Shown here piece after piece: positions 22,562 through 23,286 of a stretch of DNA of 23,286 nucleotides. Position numbers and translations under genes: made by a program. The stretch's first letter is position 1. The number at the start of each line of letters is the position of its first letter. The stretch is taken from assembly GCA_002245135.1 (NCBI GenBank), contig NGBS01001293.1, forward strand, positions 1-23,286. The letters run 5' to 3'. Under the pieces are notes generated by a model, which was given only the letters and a program-made list of their open reading frames with translations, was not told where the DNA came from and did no database searches. The DNA comes from Proteromonas lacertae. Taxonomy: Eukaryota; Sar; Bigyra; Opalinata; Proteromonadidae.

Positions 22562-23286
22562 ATGTTAAGAAACTTCATCTTATTTTTTATTTTCTTCTTT
22601 CATGTTGTATTAATGCTCAAGGTATATGATTTTATTCATTTGTAATAGAACTAGGTTGAAGCTTATGTGAATTATGAAATGGTGTATATAATATTTCTTT
22701 CAGTCCAAATCTAAAATACAACCAGCAAGAGGATTCTTTAATGACACAATCATGAGCACAGGTATAGAAATTATGCTATTTTATATAAAGGATGGAGTAC
22801 ATTAAAGATATATACTTCAACTGTTTTTGATGATGAAATTCAAGCATATGCTGCAGGATTTCTTGAAGGATATCTTACAAGAGAAAGAATTTATCATCAT
22901 GCTCACAATTGTTTCAATGATACTCCATCTGCAGAGATATCTTTTTAGTAATATAACATGATTATATTCCTTAATAATATATAATTACAAGAGTTTTTAA
23001 AACAAAATGATAAATTCATAGATAAAAATATCAAAGAGAATGTGAATGATAGTTATTGGTATCATATATCCTTATTAGTTCAACAATATAATGGTTTAAT
23101 TGATGGATATATGAAATACAGTGATAAACCATTAAGAATGGAATATATTGAGTATGGTATTATCTGGAGATTATCCTGATATCAATTCAGCAATACAAAA
23201 CAAATTAAACGAAGAAGATCATTGTTCTGCCTTAATAAAAGTATTACCAAATAATGAAGATATAATTGTATCTCAAGATACTTGGA
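22562..23286 (+). CDS. Phospholipase B-like protein (LAMA/PLBD family), 3' end outside window
   Basis: The family comprises lysosomal or secreted Ntn-type hydrolases. The N-terminus is a signal peptide (MLRNFILFFIFFFHVVLM). Family blocks follow: ARGFFNDTIMSTGW, QAYAAGFLEGYLTRERIY, SYWYHISLLVQQYNGLIDGY, and HCSALIKVLPNNEDIIVSQD, where the Cys is the expected Ntn nucleophile exposed by self-cleavage. Introns are 22622-22654 (33 nt), 22682-22703 (22 nt), 22762-22790 (29 nt, splitting the conserved TGW) and 22948-22991 (44 nt). One extra T (run 22942-22946) blocks the frame at the last junction, and there is one extra base near 23155-23158 ahead of LSGDYPD. The catalytic remainder, including the downstream Asn and His, lies beyond the window. 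Confidence 0.85.

Noticed and set aside
47-23286. A variant genetic code in which some stop codons are read as amino acids.
   Set aside because: TAA, TAG and TGA all end well-supported genes (gamma-SNAP TAA, the BTB/Ig-like gene TAG, CEP104 TGA), and internal stops fall in proposed introns or after frame slips.

Overview
The window is nuclear DNA from a unicellular eukaryote. It is strongly AT-rich and very gene-dense: twelve protein genes, no intergenic gap over about 200 bases, and no rRNA, tRNA, CRISPR or recognisable mobile element. I can place about 56 introns. Nearly all are 20-47 nt, start GTAT or another GT, and end in TAG (rarely AAG, CAG or GAG). TAA, TAG and TGA all end genes, so the code is the standard one; this argues against most ciliates. 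A complete CEP104 gene suggests a lineage with cilia or centrioles. I cannot name the genus from sequence alone.

Layout. 47-1498 (+): membrane protein with about four TM segments, a WW motif and a globular tail. 1561-3144 (-): DUF229 sulfatase-like protein. 3335-5172 (-): sialate O-acetylesterase-like enzyme. 5271-7056 (+): secreted EGF-repeat protein. 7189-8849 (+): Misato/DML1 homologue. 9032-14990 (+): giant BTB/BACK protein ending in a tandem array of 14 putative-Ig (He_PIG-type) modules. 15070-16286 (-): gamma-SNAP. 16407-19173 (+): CEP104. 19302-20717 (+): EF-hand-like protein with a Ser/Pro-rich tail. 20857-21780 (+) and 21889-22426 (+): two small basic proteins of unknown function. 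22562 to the window end (+): phospholipase B-like protein, partial.

The genes do not form a pathway. Four of them (DUF229, SIAE, EGF protein, PLB-like) have signal-like or membrane-anchor N-termini and would enter the secretory or lysosomal route. Gamma-SNAP is a membrane-fusion factor, CEP104 a ciliary-tip protein and Misato a tubulin-related mitochondrial or cytoskeletal factor.

The most notable structure is the BTB/He_PIG gene. Fourteen introns of 26-35 nt sit at the same codon position and the same phase (1), one before each module, and seven of the thirteen internal module exons are exactly 255 bases. This is a clear record of exon-plus-intron tandem duplication with class 1-1 exons. 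Other points are a 20-nt intron in gamma-SNAP proven by reading frame, and about fifteen one- or two-base frame discontinuities at mononucleotide or dinucleotide runs. Those lie in the first 10.6 kb and the last gene, with none in the roughly 12 kb between.
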